DNA of 64,000 bases from positions 28,066 through 92,065 of the forward strand of contig NZ_JBLWVH010000009.1 of assembly GCF_048268525.1 (NCBI RefSeq), read 5' to 3'. Below, piece after piece: positions 31,194-40,708 of the stretch. Position 1 is the first letter of the stretch. Every line of letters starts with the position of its first letter. The notes beneath the pieces were generated by a model that saw only the letters and a list, made by a program, of their open reading frames with translations, searched no databases and had not been told where the DNA came from. Made by a program: the position numbers and the translations under genes. Origin of the DNA: Maricaulis sp048268525. GTDB lineage: Bacteria > Pseudomonadota > Alphaproteobacteria > Caulobacterales > Maricaulaceae.

Positions 31194-33779
31194 TCAGGCT
31201 TCGAGCTTGCGCGCGACCTCGATCACTTCGAAACACTCGATCTGATCGCCCTTGCGCAGGTCTTCATACTTCTCGAAGGCCATGCCGCACTCGGTGCCGG
31301 CACGAACGTCAGACACTTCATCCTTGAAGCGCTTGAGCGTCTTGAGCTTGCCTTCGTGCAGGACCGTATCGTCGCGCAGGAGGCGAACGCCACAACCGCG
31401 CTTGACCGTACCTTCGGTGACACGACAACCGGCGACCTTACCGGTCTTGGTGATGTTGAAGACTTCGAGGATTTCGGCGTAACCGATAAAGTTCTCGCGC
31501 TTCTCCGGCGCCAGCATGCCTTCCATCGTGTTCCGCACATCGTCGATCACATCATAGATGACCGAGTAATAGCGGATCTCGACGCCTTCACGCTCGGCCA
31601 GTTCGCGCGCCTGCTTGTTGGCGCGGACGTTGAACGCGAAGACCGGCGCACCGGACGATTTGGCAAGGAGAACGTCGCTTTCGTTCACACCGCCCGGAGC
31701 GGCACGAATGATCCGCGCGCGAACTTCATCATTACCGATACCCTCAAGCGACTGCTTGATCGCCTCGGCCGAACCCTGGACATCCGACTTTACGAGAAGC
31801 GGCATTTCCTGGGTCTCGTCCTGCTTGAGACGCGCCATCATCTGCTCGAGCGACGCGCTGGCCGGCGACGACCCGCCGGTCGCCTCACGGCCCTTGCGCT
31901 GACGGTAGTCCGCGATTTCACGGGCACGCGATTCACTGTCGACCACGGCGAAGACCTCGCCCGGATCCGGGGCGCCATCGAGACCAAGGATCTCGACCGC
32001 CATCGATGGACCGGCATCGGACAATTGCTGGCCGCGCGCATCAACGAGCGCGCGGACACGGCCCCACTGGGCCCCAGCCACCACGATCTCACCACGCTTG
32101 AGCGTCCCGCGACGGACCAGAAGCGTCGCGACCGGGCCACGGCCCTTGTCGACCTGGCTTTCGATCACGATGCCTTCGGCACTGCGCTCGGGGTTCGCTT
32201 TCAGGTCGAGCAGTTCGGCCTGCAAGGCGATCGCCTCGGTCAGCTCGTCGAGACCTTCGCGGGTCTTGGCCGACACATTGACCGACTGCACTTCACCCGA
32301 CATCGCTTCAACAACGATCTCGTGCTGCAGCAGGTCGGTCAGGACCTTTTGCGGGTTGGCCTCATGCTTGTCGCACTTGTTGACGGCGACAATGATCGGC
32401 GTTCCAGCGGCCTTGGCATGATGGATGGCTTCGATGGTCTGCGGCTTGACCGAGTCATCGGCGGCCACCACCAGGATCACGATATCGGTCGCCATTGCGC
32501 CACGCGAACGCATGGCCGAGAAAGCGGCGTGGCCCGGCGTGTCGAGGAAGGTGATCTTCTGACCGCCACTCAGCTCGACCTGGTAGGCACCGATATGCTG
32601 GGTGATGCCGCCAGCCTCGCCCGACGCGATGTCGGTTGAGCGCAGCGCATCCAGCAGGGACGTCTTGCCGTGGTCGACATGACCCATGACGGCGATGACC
32701 GGTGCTCGTGGCAGCTTGGCCTCGTCGGCATCATCATCGGCAATGAAGCCCTGCTCGACATCAGCCTCGGAAACGCGCTTCACGATGTGGCCGAAATCCT
32801 CGACAACCAGCTCGGCGGTGTCGGCGTCCAGCACGTCGTTCATGCGGACCATCTGGCCCTGCTTCATCATGTACTTGATGACGTCAACAGAGCGCTCGGC
32901 CATACGGTTGGCCAGATCGGCAACCGTGATGGCTTCCGGAACGATGACTTCGCGTTCGATCTTCTCGCGACCGCCGGACGTGTCCTGGCGACGCTGTTTT
33001 TCGCGTTCGCGGGCACGGCGCACCGAAGCGAGTGAGCGTTGGCGCTCCTCATCACCTTCCAGGATGTTCTGGATGGTCAGCTTGCCACGACGGCGATTGT
33101 CAGTCTTGGCGCGTGCCGGCTGCTGTTTGGCTGCCGGGCCCGGGCCTGCAGCCCCGCCCTTGCGCTTGACGCGACCACCAAGCGCCTCGAGCGCGCTGGC
33201 TTCGTCCATCGGGACAACATCCGGCGTACGCTTCTCGTCCTTCGCCGGCGGCCGGCGGCGGGACGAGTCGTCATCGCGCTTGCGACCGCTGTCCTTGGCT
33301 GCCTTGGCGGCCTCGGCCTCGGCTTTCAGACGGGCTTCGTCTTCAATTGCCTTTTGAGCAGCCTCTTCCGCCTCGCGTGCTTCGCGGGCGACGCGCTCGC
33401 GCTGCTCTTCCAGCTGACGCTGCTCACTGGCAGCGCGCTGCGCCATGGCGGCGGCATCCTGTTTCTTCTGGGCTTCCCGATCGGCGGCCTCGGCGCGGGC
33501 GCGGGCGATGGCCCGCTGGCGGGCGACCAGTTCCTCTTCGGACAGGCCGAGCTGGCGGGCCTTGGCGGCCAGTGCGGATTCGCCACCCTTGGCGCCTCCA
33601 CCCTGCTTGCCGCCGGGACCGCCATCCTTGGCCGGCGTCGCCACGCGCTTACGCTTCTTCTCCACGACGACCGCCTTGGAGCGGCCGCGCGCAAAGCTTT
33701 GCTGCACGGTACCACCGCCGGAGCGTTTCAGAGAGAGCGGCCGGCGGCCGGAGGAGTTGTTGTCGTCTGCGTCGCTCAT
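31194..33779 (-). CDS. infB: translation initiation factor IF-2
   Basis: This 861-residue GTPase brings initiator fMet-tRNA to the 30S subunit. The first about 270 residues are a charged, low-complexity IF2-N region (runs rich in Ala, Arg, Glu and Lys, e.g. AARARAEAADREAQKK). An IF2 N-terminal domain follows. The G domain has GHVDHGKTSLLDALR (about 370), DTPGHAAF and NKCDKHEANP, and then come domains II-IV. The ATG at 33779 has GGAAGG upstream; the longer frame to 33851 is not needed. The alphaproteobacterial-type long basic N-terminus is normal. It is the last gene of the rimP-nusA-ylxR-infB run; a terminator follows. Confidence 0.97.
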   Translation of the reverse strand: MSDADDNNSSGRRPLSLKRSGGGTVQQSFARGRSKAVVVEKKRKRVATPAKDGGPGGKQGGGAKGGESALAAKARQLGLSEEELVARQRAIARARAEAADREAQKKQDAAAMAQRAASEQRQLEEQRERVAREAREAEEAAQKAIEDEARLKAEAEAAKAAKDSGRKRDDDSSRRRPPAKDEKRTPDVVPMDEASALEALGGRVKRKGGAAGPGPAAKQQPARAKTDNRRRGKLTIQNILEGDEERQRSLASVRRAREREKQRRQDTSGGREKIEREVIVPEAITVADLANRMAERSVDVIKYMMKQGQMVRMNDVLDADTAELVVEDFGHIVKRVSEADVEQGFIADDDADEAKLPRAPVIAVMGHVDHGKTSLLDALRSTDIASGEAGGITQHIGAYQVELSGGQKITFLDTPGHAAFSAMRSRGAMATDIVILVVAADDSVKPQTIEAIHHAKAAGTPIIVAVNKCDKHEANPQKVLTDLLQHEIVVEAMSGEVQSVNVSAKTREGLDELTEAIALQAELLDLKANPERSAEGIVIESQVDKGRGPVATLLVRRGTLKRGEIVVAGAQWGRVRALVDARGQQLSDAGPSMAVEILGLDGAPDPGEVFAVVDSESRAREIADYRQRKGREATGGSSPASASLEQMMARLKQDETQEMPLLVKSDVQGSAEAIKQSLEGIGNDEVRARIIRAAPGGVNESDVLLAKSSGAPVFAFNVRANKQARELAEREGVEIRYYSVIYDVIDDVRNTMEGMLAPEKRENFIGYAEILEVFNITKTGKVAGCRVTEGTVKRGCGVRLLRDDTVLHEGKLKTLKRFKDEVSDVRAGTECGMAFEKYEDLRKGDQIECFEVIEVARKLEA

Positions 33780-33930
33780 GCGAGCCTTCCAAATCGGCTT
33801 CGTTCCGCGGGGCTTTCCGGTAGCCGAATGCCGGAAATCCGCACTGTTCAAACCACTGCCCGGCCTGAAGGCTCGCTAAACTAGCCAGCTCAAGGCCGAT
33901 ATCAACCGCTATCGCGGCAATCTCCGCACG

Positions 33931-34515
33931 TCAGCCTTGCGGGACGAGCGGCTGGAAGCCCGAAAGCTTCCCCATCACAGTCGTAAAGGCTCGCGCTTGC
34001 GAACCCGTCGACATGGCGGCGTGGACCACCGGAGCGCGACCCGTCGCGTCACCGATGGCTTCCGCCGTAAAACATCCAGCGACCGGGACATCGCCCCAGG
34101 CCGCAAAGGCCAGTCGATCCAGTTTGGACCGACCATCCTCGGCGCCGTCTGACGCTTCGATGCGCCAGGCCGGCCGGGCGGCTTTCAAGGCCAGACGCAC
34201 CGCATCATAGCCCACCGCCAGGTCTCCGGAGCGACGCGCCAACCCCAGGAGGTTCAGCGCGCGCGCGACCAGCTGGCCCTCGATCAGGCCCGGCAGGTCT
34301 TCCGGAATGTTCACCGGACACCCGAAGGCCCGGTTGAAGGCGGATTTCTTGACCGCCTTCTCGATCAGTCCCCGCTGCGCACTCACCCAGGCGCCACGGC
34401 CAGGCAATTTGGCAGCAAGGTCGGGAACAAGTTGGTTGCCCGGCCCGAGAGCCATGCGGATCAGATCCGCTTCCTCGCGGACCTCTCCGGTGACAACGCA
34501 ACGCCGTTCCCGCAC
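33931..34515 (-). CDS. YlxR (DUF448) protein fused to an L7Ae-like RNA-binding domain
   Basis: This 194-residue protein has two parts. The YlxR domain (about 1-75) carries RRCVVTGEVREEADLIRM and GRGAWVSA. A second domain (about 85-185) opens with ALNLLGLARRSGDLAVGYDAV, the L7Ae/YlxQ pattern of RNA-binding ribosome-associated proteins. The start is taken as the GTG at 34515, with AAGG eight bases upstream, just after nusA stops at 34532. The position between nusA and infB is the classical place for ylxR, and the ylxR-ylxQ fusion is common in this class. RNA-binding is expected, though the exact role is uncertain. Confidence 0.87.
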   Translation of the reverse strand: MRERRCVVTGEVREEADLIRMALGPGNQLVPDLAAKLPGRGAWVSAQRGLIEKAVKKSAFNRAFGCPVNIPEDLPGLIEGQLVARALNLLGLARRSGDLAVGYDAVRLALKAARPAWRIEASDGAEDGRSKLDRLAFAAWGDVPVAGCFTAEAIGDATGRAPVVHAAMSTGSQARAFTTVMGKLSGFQPLVPQG

Positions 34516-34531
34516 AACGCTGGCCTTGGGG

Positions 34532-36250
34532 CTAGTCAGCCTTGGCCTCCTCGCCCTCTTCCGGCAGCTCGGCGTCGAGGTCGAGACCCAGGGCCTCGGC
34601 TTCGGCTTCCAGAGCCGCCAGATCCATGCTCTCGACGTCGAAGGCAGCGGTGGCCTCATCGACCTCCTCTTCCACGACTTCCGGCTGCGGCAGATCTTCT
34701 TCAGAGATCCAGCCGGCCGCAACGCGGGCCCGCATGATCATCATCTCGGCATCTTCGGAGGCGAGATTGAACTCTTCCAGGATGCCCGGCTCACGCACGC
34801 GCTCGCCATTCTTCGTTTCGAACCAGCCACGCAGGTCATCTGTGACCAGGCCGGCGAGGTCGTCGACCGTCTTGACGTCGTTCTCACCGAACTTGACGGC
34901 CATGGCGAGGACAACGCCCTCAACCTCAAGCACCGCATCCTCGACGCCCAGCTCCTTGCGCTTGGCATCCTGCTCGGCCGACAGACGGTCGAGATAATCG
35001 CGGGCACGGGCCTGGATTTCTTCGGCCGTGTCTTCGTCGAAGCCTTCAATAGCGCCGATCTCACCAAGATCGACATAGGCCAAGTCTTCAACGTCGGTGA
35101 AGCCTTCCGTAGCCAGAAGCTGGGCAATGACCTCGTCAACATCAAGGGCAGCGATGAAGAGCTGGGTCCGCTCGGCGAACTCTTTCTGGCGACGCTCGGA
35201 CTCTTCTTCCTCGGTCAGGATGTCGATCGACCAGCCGGTCAGCTGCGAGGCGAGACGCACATTCTGGCCGCGACGACCAATAGCCAGCGACAGCTGCTCA
35301 TCCGGCACAACAACTTCGATGCGCTGGTCTTCCTCGTCGAGGACGACCTTTGCCACTTCGGCCGGCTGCAGTGCGTTGACGATGAAGGTCGCCGGGTCGT
35401 CGGACCACGGAATGATATCAATCTTCTCGCCAGCGAGCTCGGAGACAACCGCCTGCACGCGCGAACCGCGCATACCAACACAGGCTCCGACCGGATCGAT
35501 GGAACCGTCATTGGAGATGACGGCGATCTTGGCGCGAGACCCGGGGTCGCGGGCAACCGACGGGATCTCGATGATGCCTTCGTAGACTTCCGGCACTTCC
35601 TGCGAGAACAGGGCCGCCATGAAGTCGGGATGGGCGCGCGACAGGAAGATCTGCGGCCCACGGACTTCTTCACGCACATCATAGATGTAGGCGCGGACAC
35701 GTTCGTTGTTCTGCAGGTTTTCGCGCGGAATGCCGTCAGCGCGACGGATGATTGCCTCGGCGCGGCCGAGATCGATGATCACATTGCCGTATTCGACGCG
35801 TTTGACGATGCCGGAGATGATCTCGCCGACGCGATCCTTGTACTCTTCGAACTGGCGCTGGCGCTCGGCTTCGCGAACTTTCTGGGTGATGACCTGCTTG
35901 GCCGTCTGCGAAGCCACGCGGCCAAACTCGATCGGCGGCAACTCGTCGGAGAAAACCGTGCCGATTTCAGCGGTCTTGTCGATTTTCTTGGCGTCAGCAA
36001 GGTTGAGTTCCTGGCTGTCGTTCTCGACCTCTTCGACAACGGTCATGTTACGGGTCAGAGAAAGCTCACCCGTTTTCGTATCGATCTTGGCGCGAATATC
36101 GTTTTCCGCCCCGTAACGGGAGCGCGCTGCCTTCTGGATGGCTTCCTCGATGGCCTCGATAACGATCGACTCATCGATGGACTTCTCTGCCGCGACCGCA
36201 CGGGCGATCTGCAGCAATTCCAGCCGGTTTGCACTAACACCAATGCTCAT
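34532..36250 (-). CDS. nusA: transcription termination/antitermination factor NusA
   Basis: This 572-residue factor modulates pausing, termination and antitermination by RNA polymerase. The N-terminal domain (about 1-125) is followed by an S1 domain and two KH domains (with VGACVGMRGSRVQAVVSELAG and AIGRRGQNVRLA). The acidic C-terminal repeats (from about 370) carry EIGAIEGFDEDTAEEI-type helix-hairpin-helix-like segments and end in EEGEEAKAD. The length fits the class. It lies between rimP and the ylxR gene; the ylxR start lies 16 bases beyond its stop. Confidence 0.97.
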   Translation of the reverse strand: MSIGVSANRLELLQIARAVAAEKSIDESIVIEAIEEAIQKAARSRYGAENDIRAKIDTKTGELSLTRNMTVVEEVENDSQELNLADAKKIDKTAEIGTVFSDELPPIEFGRVASQTAKQVITQKVREAERQRQFEEYKDRVGEIISGIVKRVEYGNVIIDLGRAEAIIRRADGIPRENLQNNERVRAYIYDVREEVRGPQIFLSRAHPDFMAALFSQEVPEVYEGIIEIPSVARDPGSRAKIAVISNDGSIDPVGACVGMRGSRVQAVVSELAGEKIDIIPWSDDPATFIVNALQPAEVAKVVLDEEDQRIEVVVPDEQLSLAIGRRGQNVRLASQLTGWSIDILTEEEESERRQKEFAERTQLFIAALDVDEVIAQLLATEGFTDVEDLAYVDLGEIGAIEGFDEDTAEEIQARARDYLDRLSAEQDAKRKELGVEDAVLEVEGVVLAMAVKFGENDVKTVDDLAGLVTDDLRGWFETKNGERVREPGILEEFNLASEDAEMMIMRARVAAGWISEEDLPQPEVVEEEVDEATAAFDVESMDLAALEAEAEALGLDLDAELPEEGEEAKAD

Positions 36251-36281
36251 CGGGTGATCCCCGTTGCGTTGAACAGCGACA

Positions 36282-36818
36282 TCATTCGTCTCCTTCAGTC
36301 GTCGCGGGGCCTCGGCCTCGCGCTTTCAAATCCGCCTCGATCAAGGCGTCTGTCAAAACCAGTTTGGCCTCAACGATCCAATCAAACGGGATCATCGTCG
36401 TGTCGTCTTCGCCGTCCATGTCGAGACCGACATGGCCGTCCTCGACGCCGGCGAGGATGCCGCGAAAACGCTTCCGACCCTCGGCAAGGCGATCCAGCTC
36501 GATCTTGACCTCATTGCCTTCCCAGCGCTCGAAGTGCGCCAGCGTGGTCAGCGGGCGATCGATGCCGGGCGACGAGACCTCCAGGTCATATTCGCCGGAA
36601 ACCGGGTCTTCGATCTCGAACACCTCGGACAGGGCCCGCGAGAAACGTGCGCAGTCCTCAACCTCGATGCCGGTCCCGTTGGTGCGGTCGGCCATGATCT
36701 GGAGCCGCGGCCGTTTGCCGGACATGATGCGCACGCGCACGACCTCGAGCGCGAGGTCGGCGGCAACCGGCTCGGCGAGGGCGAGGATGCGATCATCCTG
36801 TGGCGACTTTGTTTTCAA
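36282..36818 (-). CDS. rimP: ribosome maturation factor RimP
   Basis: This protein of about 178 residues helps assemble the 30S subunit. The family landmarks LALEVVRVRI, CARFSRALSEVFE, YDLEVSSPGIDRPL and KIELDRLAEGRKRFRG are all present. The start is a problem: the frame runs up to 36947, but a terminator hairpin lies at 36848-36872, so the start must be below it. The first usable codon is TTG at 36818, with only GGGG as a weak ribosome site. It opens the rimP-nusA-ylxR-infB run, so its promoter must be between 36818 and about 36848. Confidence 0.9.
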   Translation of the reverse strand: MKTKSPQDDRILALAEPVAADLALEVVRVRIMSGKRPRLQIMADRTNGTGIEVEDCARFSRALSEVFEIEDPVSGEYDLEVSSPGIDRPLTTLAHFERWEGNEVKIELDRLAEGRKRFRGILAGVEDGHVGLDMDGEDDTTMIPFDWIVEAKLVLTDALIEADLKARGRGPATTEGDE

Positions 36819-36842
36819 GGCGTCGGCCCCGTTTGCAGAAAC

Positions 36843-36872
36843 AAAAAGAGCGGCCGCCGTGGGCGACCGCTC
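36843..36872 (-). terminator. rho-independent terminator after trmB
   Basis: On the minus strand GAGCGGTCGCC and GGCGGCCGCTC pair (one mismatch) around a three-base loop and are followed by TTTTTGTTT. It ends the trmB message and separates it from rimP. Confidence 0.8.
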
Positions 36873-36955
36873 GAATGTATCATCCGATACAATCGAACTT
36901 GTAGTGAGCCGCCTTATACGCCGGGCAGTGCCGATTGGCAAGTCCACCGAGTCTG

Positions 36956-37642
36956 TCAGACGCGCAGGAAGTCCATGAAGACCGGGGCGCAGTCACCGAG
37001 GTTCTTGGTCTCGTACCGGGTGGTGATGTGGTCGGCAGGCGGAGTGCTCCAGTCATCGGCTGATCGCGCCTGCCAGGCGAACCGGGCATCACCGGAAAAC
37101 TCGACCATGCAGTGATCGGCATAGGACTTGACGTCCGTAGCAATCCGCAAGCGCCCACCCGGCTTGAGCAAGCGCGCAAACTCGTCGCGGGTGGATTGTT
37201 GGACAAAACGCCGCTTGGCGTGCCGTTTCTTGTGCCAGGGATCGGGAAACAACAGGTAGATCTGGTCCAGACTATCCGCCTTGAAGCGCGGCAGGATTTC
37301 CCGCGCATCGGCCCTCGCCAGACGCACATTCTCCAGCTCGCCGGCATCGATTGCAGTCAGGGCCTTGGCGACGCCGTTGAGAAACGGCTCGATGCCGATA
37401 AAGCCGGTGTGCGGACTGGAGGCCGCCTGCGCGACAAGATGTTCCCCGCCGCCAAAACCGATCTCGAGCGTCTGCAGACCGTGTTTAGGCATCAAAGTCG
37501 CCGGATCAATCACGCCGTCATCGGGCAGGCCGATGCGCGGCAGGAGATTATCGACAAGGTCCTGCTGGCGTGCCGAAAGGGGCTTGCCCTGGGCGCGACC
37601 AAACAGGCGAAAAGCGGGGGGCTGTGTCGGCTCGTTCGTCAT
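36956..37642 (-). CDS. trmB: tRNA (guanine-46-N7)-methyltransferase
   Basis: This 228-residue SAM-dependent enzyme methylates G46 in the tRNA variable loop. The SAM site EIGFGGGEHL is at about residue 60, and the family motif LLFPDPWHKKRHAKRR at about 130 with the catalytic Asp. The C-terminal TRYETK is typical. It lies between an XRE regulator and rimP. Confidence 0.95.
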   Translation of the reverse strand: MTNEPTQPPAFRLFGRAQGKPLSARQQDLVDNLLPRIGLPDDGVIDPATLMPKHGLQTLEIGFGGGEHLVAQAASSPHTGFIGIEPFLNGVAKALTAIDAGELENVRLARADAREILPRFKADSLDQIYLLFPDPWHKKRHAKRRFVQQSTRDEFARLLKPGGRLRIATDVKSYADHCMVEFSGDARFAWQARSADDWSTPPADHITTRYETKNLGDCAPVFMDFLRV

Positions 37643-37695
37643 GGGGCGCCGGTTTAGCGGTTTCCGGCTCGGCTTGCACCGGGAAAGTCAGCATT

Positions 37696-38118
37696 TCAGG
37701 CGCCGGCATCCTCATCTTCATCAGCCAGCGTCCGCACCAGTTCCAGGACCCGTTTGCGGACCTTTGGATCCTTGATACGGGAGAACGACTCTGCCAGCGA
37801 AACCCCGTCCACACTCTGGATGAAATCATAGACAATTGGCGTCTGGTCATCCTCGGCCATCCCGGTCAGGGTCGAGCGTTCACCCATGCCCTCGAAGAAG
37901 AACTGGACCGGAACCTCCAACACGCGGGACATCCGGTATAGCCGACTGGCGCCGACGCGATTGGCGCCTCGCTCGTACTTCTGGACCTGCTGGAACGTCA
38001 CACCGAGATCGTCACCCAGGCGCTCTTGACTCATCCTGAGCAATTGCCGGCGCAACCGGATCCGCGAGCCGACATGGATATCGATCGGATTGGGCTCCCG
38101 GGGATTCACCTTCGGCAT
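37696..38118 (-). CDS. XRE-family HTH regulator
   Basis: This 140-residue protein has an XRE helix-turn-helix (about residues 14-68) with RIRLRRQLLRMSQERLGDDL and FQQVQKYERGANR. A C-terminal region follows (FFEGM, then a helical tail with DPKVRKRVLELVRTLADE). GAGG precedes the ATG at 38118. The family, including the alphaproteobacterial regulators of this length next to lnt, is conserved, but its target is unknown. It sits 77 bases after lnt's stop on the same strand. Confidence 0.85.
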   Translation of the reverse strand: MPKVNPREPNPIDIHVGSRIRLRRQLLRMSQERLGDDLGVTFQQVQKYERGANRVGASRLYRMSRVLEVPVQFFFEGMGERSTLTGMAEDDQTPIVYDFIQSVDGVSLAESFSRIKDPKVRKRVLELVRTLADEDEDAGA

Positions 38119-38195
38119 TGAGTCACCTCGTTCAGGTTGAACCAAAGAGCGGGTCAGCCCCCACAATTTAGCACAATCCGCGGCCTGCGATCCAA

Positions 38196-39818
38196 TCAAC
38201 TCGCTTCACGACTGGACCCTGAAGTCTCGCGCATGCCGCGGAAACGCTGCCAGGCCATACCGATCAGGACCAGCAGACAGAACGCCAGGAAAGGCGCGTC
38301 GCCCCAGAAGGAGTAGGGGGTCCGGCCGAGTTCTCCGGGCAAGCTGACGTCGCGCACTCCCTCACCACTCGGATCCAGCGTCGCCACCGGTCGTCCAAGC
38401 GCGTCGACGACGCCGGAGACGCCCAAGGCGGCGGAGCGGACCATCGGCAATCCGCTCTCGATGCTGCGATAGCTGGCCTGGTTGAAGTGCTGGCGCGGCC
38501 CGGCGGTCGGACCGAACCAGGCATCATTCGACAGGTTGTAGATCCAGCTCGCCCGCTGGTCGGCCGACCGGACGAATTCCGGGAAAATCGCCTCGTAGCA
38601 AATGAGCGGCAGCATTCGCGGGGCACCGGGTACATCGAGGACGCTGGCTCCCGGGCCCGGCGTGAACTCATACCGCGCCAGATCCTGCAAGGCTGGAATG
38701 CCGGTCATGGCCATCACGCCGGAAAGCGGCGTGAATTCGCCAAACGGGGTCAGACGCACCTTGTCATAGAGAGCGGCTATCCGCGGCGTACCCGATTCAT
38801 ATCGCAAGGCAGCGAGGGTATTGAAGTAGCGGAGGCCCTGCCCGTCCGAAGCGCGCCGATTGACCCCGGCGAGCAAGGTTTGCCCTCCTGTCAGCGTATC
38901 GCCGATCCGGGCCAGCGTATTGCCATCCTCCAGCATGAAGGTCGGCAACGCGCCCTCCGGCCAGACGACATGTGTCACCGCGTCGATCCCGTCCCGTGCC
39001 GTCAGCGCCAGGTAACGATCGCGTGTCAGCGCGACGCCGCCTTCACCCCATTTCAGGGATTGCGGAATACCGGCCTGCACCAGCCGTATCGTGACCCCGG
39101 GCACGTTGTCCGGCGGGCTGGCGGCCAGGCGGATGGCGCCCGTGGCCAACACGATCATGGATATTCCCAAGGCCGCAAATGTTGGCAGAGTCCGACCCAA
39201 TTCCAGGCGCGGCGTGATCGCCAGCAAGGGCGCGGTCAGCACAAACACTGTCAGCAGGCTGAGGCCATAAACGCCGAACCAGGACGCGGTCTGACTGACC
39301 AGACCTCCGGCGGGCCAGACATAGGCTGGCAGATTCCAGGGCAGACCGCCCAGCACATGCCCGCGCAGCCATTCGGAGAACGCCAAAGCTGCGGCAAAGA
39401 CAAGAACTCGCCAGACCGAGCGGGGCGCGATCGCAACATAGATCACTCCACCAATGCCCCAGAACACCGCCATCAGGGCTGCGAGCGCGGGCAGGGCGAG
39501 AGGCGCCAGGATCTCGACGCCATTGCCACGGGTCAGGAAGGCATAGACCACCCAGGACATGCCGGCGATGAAATAGCCAAACCCGAACAGAAAGCCGCGC
39601 AGGAAAGCGCTTTTCAGGGGACGGTCAAAACGTCTCGACCCATCCAGGGCGGCGAACAGGGTCCACAGGCCCAGCATCAAGGCGGGAACGACGTGAAGAG
39701 GCGCTGCTGCCAGCGCGCTGAACAGGCCGGCAACGACCAGCACGGCCCTCGGCCGCCAGCCGGATCGGCTGGCCAGCCAGGTGCGCGGCCACCAGATCAG
39801 GAGGTGGGCACGCCGCAT
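38196..39818 (-). CDS. lnt: apolipoprotein N-acyltransferase
   Basis: This 540-residue inner-membrane enzyme adds the third acyl chain to lipoproteins. It has about seven N-terminal membrane segments, a nitrilase domain facing the periplasm, and a final membrane segment near the C-terminus. The Glu-Lys-Cys triad is visible: Glu in VWPEGALP, Lys in YDKVRLTPFGEF, and Cys in ICYEAIFPE. Its ATG overlaps the stop of corC by one base (TGATG), coupling the two genes. Confidence 0.95.
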   Translation of the reverse strand: MRRAHLLIWWPRTWLASRSGWRPRAVLVVAGLFSALAAAPLHVVPALMLGLWTLFAALDGSRRFDRPLKSAFLRGFLFGFGYFIAGMSWVVYAFLTRGNGVEILAPLALPALAALMAVFWGIGGVIYVAIAPRSVWRVLVFAAALAFSEWLRGHVLGGLPWNLPAYVWPAGGLVSQTASWFGVYGLSLLTVFVLTAPLLAITPRLELGRTLPTFAALGISMIVLATGAIRLAASPPDNVPGVTIRLVQAGIPQSLKWGEGGVALTRDRYLALTARDGIDAVTHVVWPEGALPTFMLEDGNTLARIGDTLTGGQTLLAGVNRRASDGQGLRYFNTLAALRYESGTPRIAALYDKVRLTPFGEFTPLSGVMAMTGIPALQDLARYEFTPGPGASVLDVPGAPRMLPLICYEAIFPEFVRSADQRASWIYNLSNDAWFGPTAGPRQHFNQASYRSIESGLPMVRSAALGVSGVVDALGRPVATLDPSGEGVRDVSLPGELGRTPYSFWGDAPFLAFCLLVLIGMAWQRFRGMRETSGSSREAS

Positions 39819-40708
39819 CAGCTCACGTCCGGACTGTCCGGTTCGGTGACCGCAGGTTTGGGCCGCTTGTGCGGCGCCCTTACACGCATGCGCTTGATGC
39901 GCCGCGTATCGGCCTCGATGACCTCGAACTCATAGCCGGTCGGATGGCGGATCACTTCGCCGCGCTCGGGCACGCGACCGATCAGCGTGAAGACCAGCCC
40001 GCCCAGGCTGTCGACGTCCTCATCTTCGTCCTCGGCCGCAATTTCCTCACCGACGACGGCTTCAAAGGCGTCAATCTCGGCGCGCGCCTCAACGTCCCAG
40101 ACGCCCGGCCCACGAGACCGGATCGCCGGGGTTTCCTCGTCGTCATGCTCGTCTTCGATATCGCCGACGATCGGCTCGATCAGGTCTTCCAGCGTCACCA
40201 GCCCGTCAGTGCCGCCATATTCATCCACCACCAGGGCGAGATGCATGCGGCGCCCCTGCATCCGACGCAGGAGGTCAAGGGCCTTCATGGACGGCGGCGC
40301 AAACAAAAGCGGACGACCGATGGACGGCAACACCTGTTTGTGGGCCCAACCGGCCGGACGCTTCCCGGAAGCACCCGGCGCCAGATGGCTGACCACGTCC
40401 TTGATGTGAACAACGCCGACCGGATCATCCAACGTGTCGCGATAAATAGGCAGACGCGAATGCGCTGCCTCGGCAAAGATTTTCGCCAACTGCCCCAGTG
40501 GCGTGGCGACATCAACGCCGATGATATCCGCCCGCGGGACCATCACGTCGGCGACCCGCAGCTTGTCCAGCGCGTCAGCCTCGATCGAATGTGGTGCAGA
40601 CTGTGCCGGTTGCGCGGCAACGTCATCCGGCGAACGCGAAACAGAGCCAACAAGGCGTGACAACCAGGAGCGCGAATTGGGAGCGGATGGAGAAGGCGTG
40701 TCGGTCAT
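39818..40708 (-). CDS. CBS-domain hemolysin-family protein (CorC/HlyC type)
   Basis: This 296-residue protein has two CBS domains (about 50-180; VADVMVPRADIIGVD opens the first) and a C-terminal CorC_HlyC transporter-associated domain (about 200-285, with EFEVIEADTRRIKRMRVR). E. coli CorC (YbeX) is linked to Mg/Co efflux and ribosome maturation. There are no membrane segments, as in that cytosolic branch. It lies between ybeY and lnt in the standard order. The ATG overlaps ybeY's end by four bases. Confidence 0.9.
   Translation of the reverse strand: MTDTPSPSAPNSRSWLSRLVGSVSRSPDDVAAQPAQSAPHSIEADALDKLRVADVMVPRADIIGVDVATPLGQLAKIFAEAAHSRLPIYRDTLDDPVGVVHIKDVVSHLAPGASGKRPAGWAHKQVLPSIGRPLLFAPPSMKALDLLRRMQGRRMHLALVVDEYGGTDGLVTLEDLIEPIVGDIEDEHDDEETPAIRSRGPGVWDVEARAEIDAFEAVVGEEIAAEDEDEDVDSLGGLVFTLIGRVPERGEVIRHPTGYEFEVIEADTRRIKRMRVRAPHKRPKPAVTEPDSPDVS

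Noticed and set aside
34307..36508. 733-codon plus-strand frame opposite nusA
   Set aside because: Antisense to nusA and ylxR with clear domains; no motif in the frame itself.
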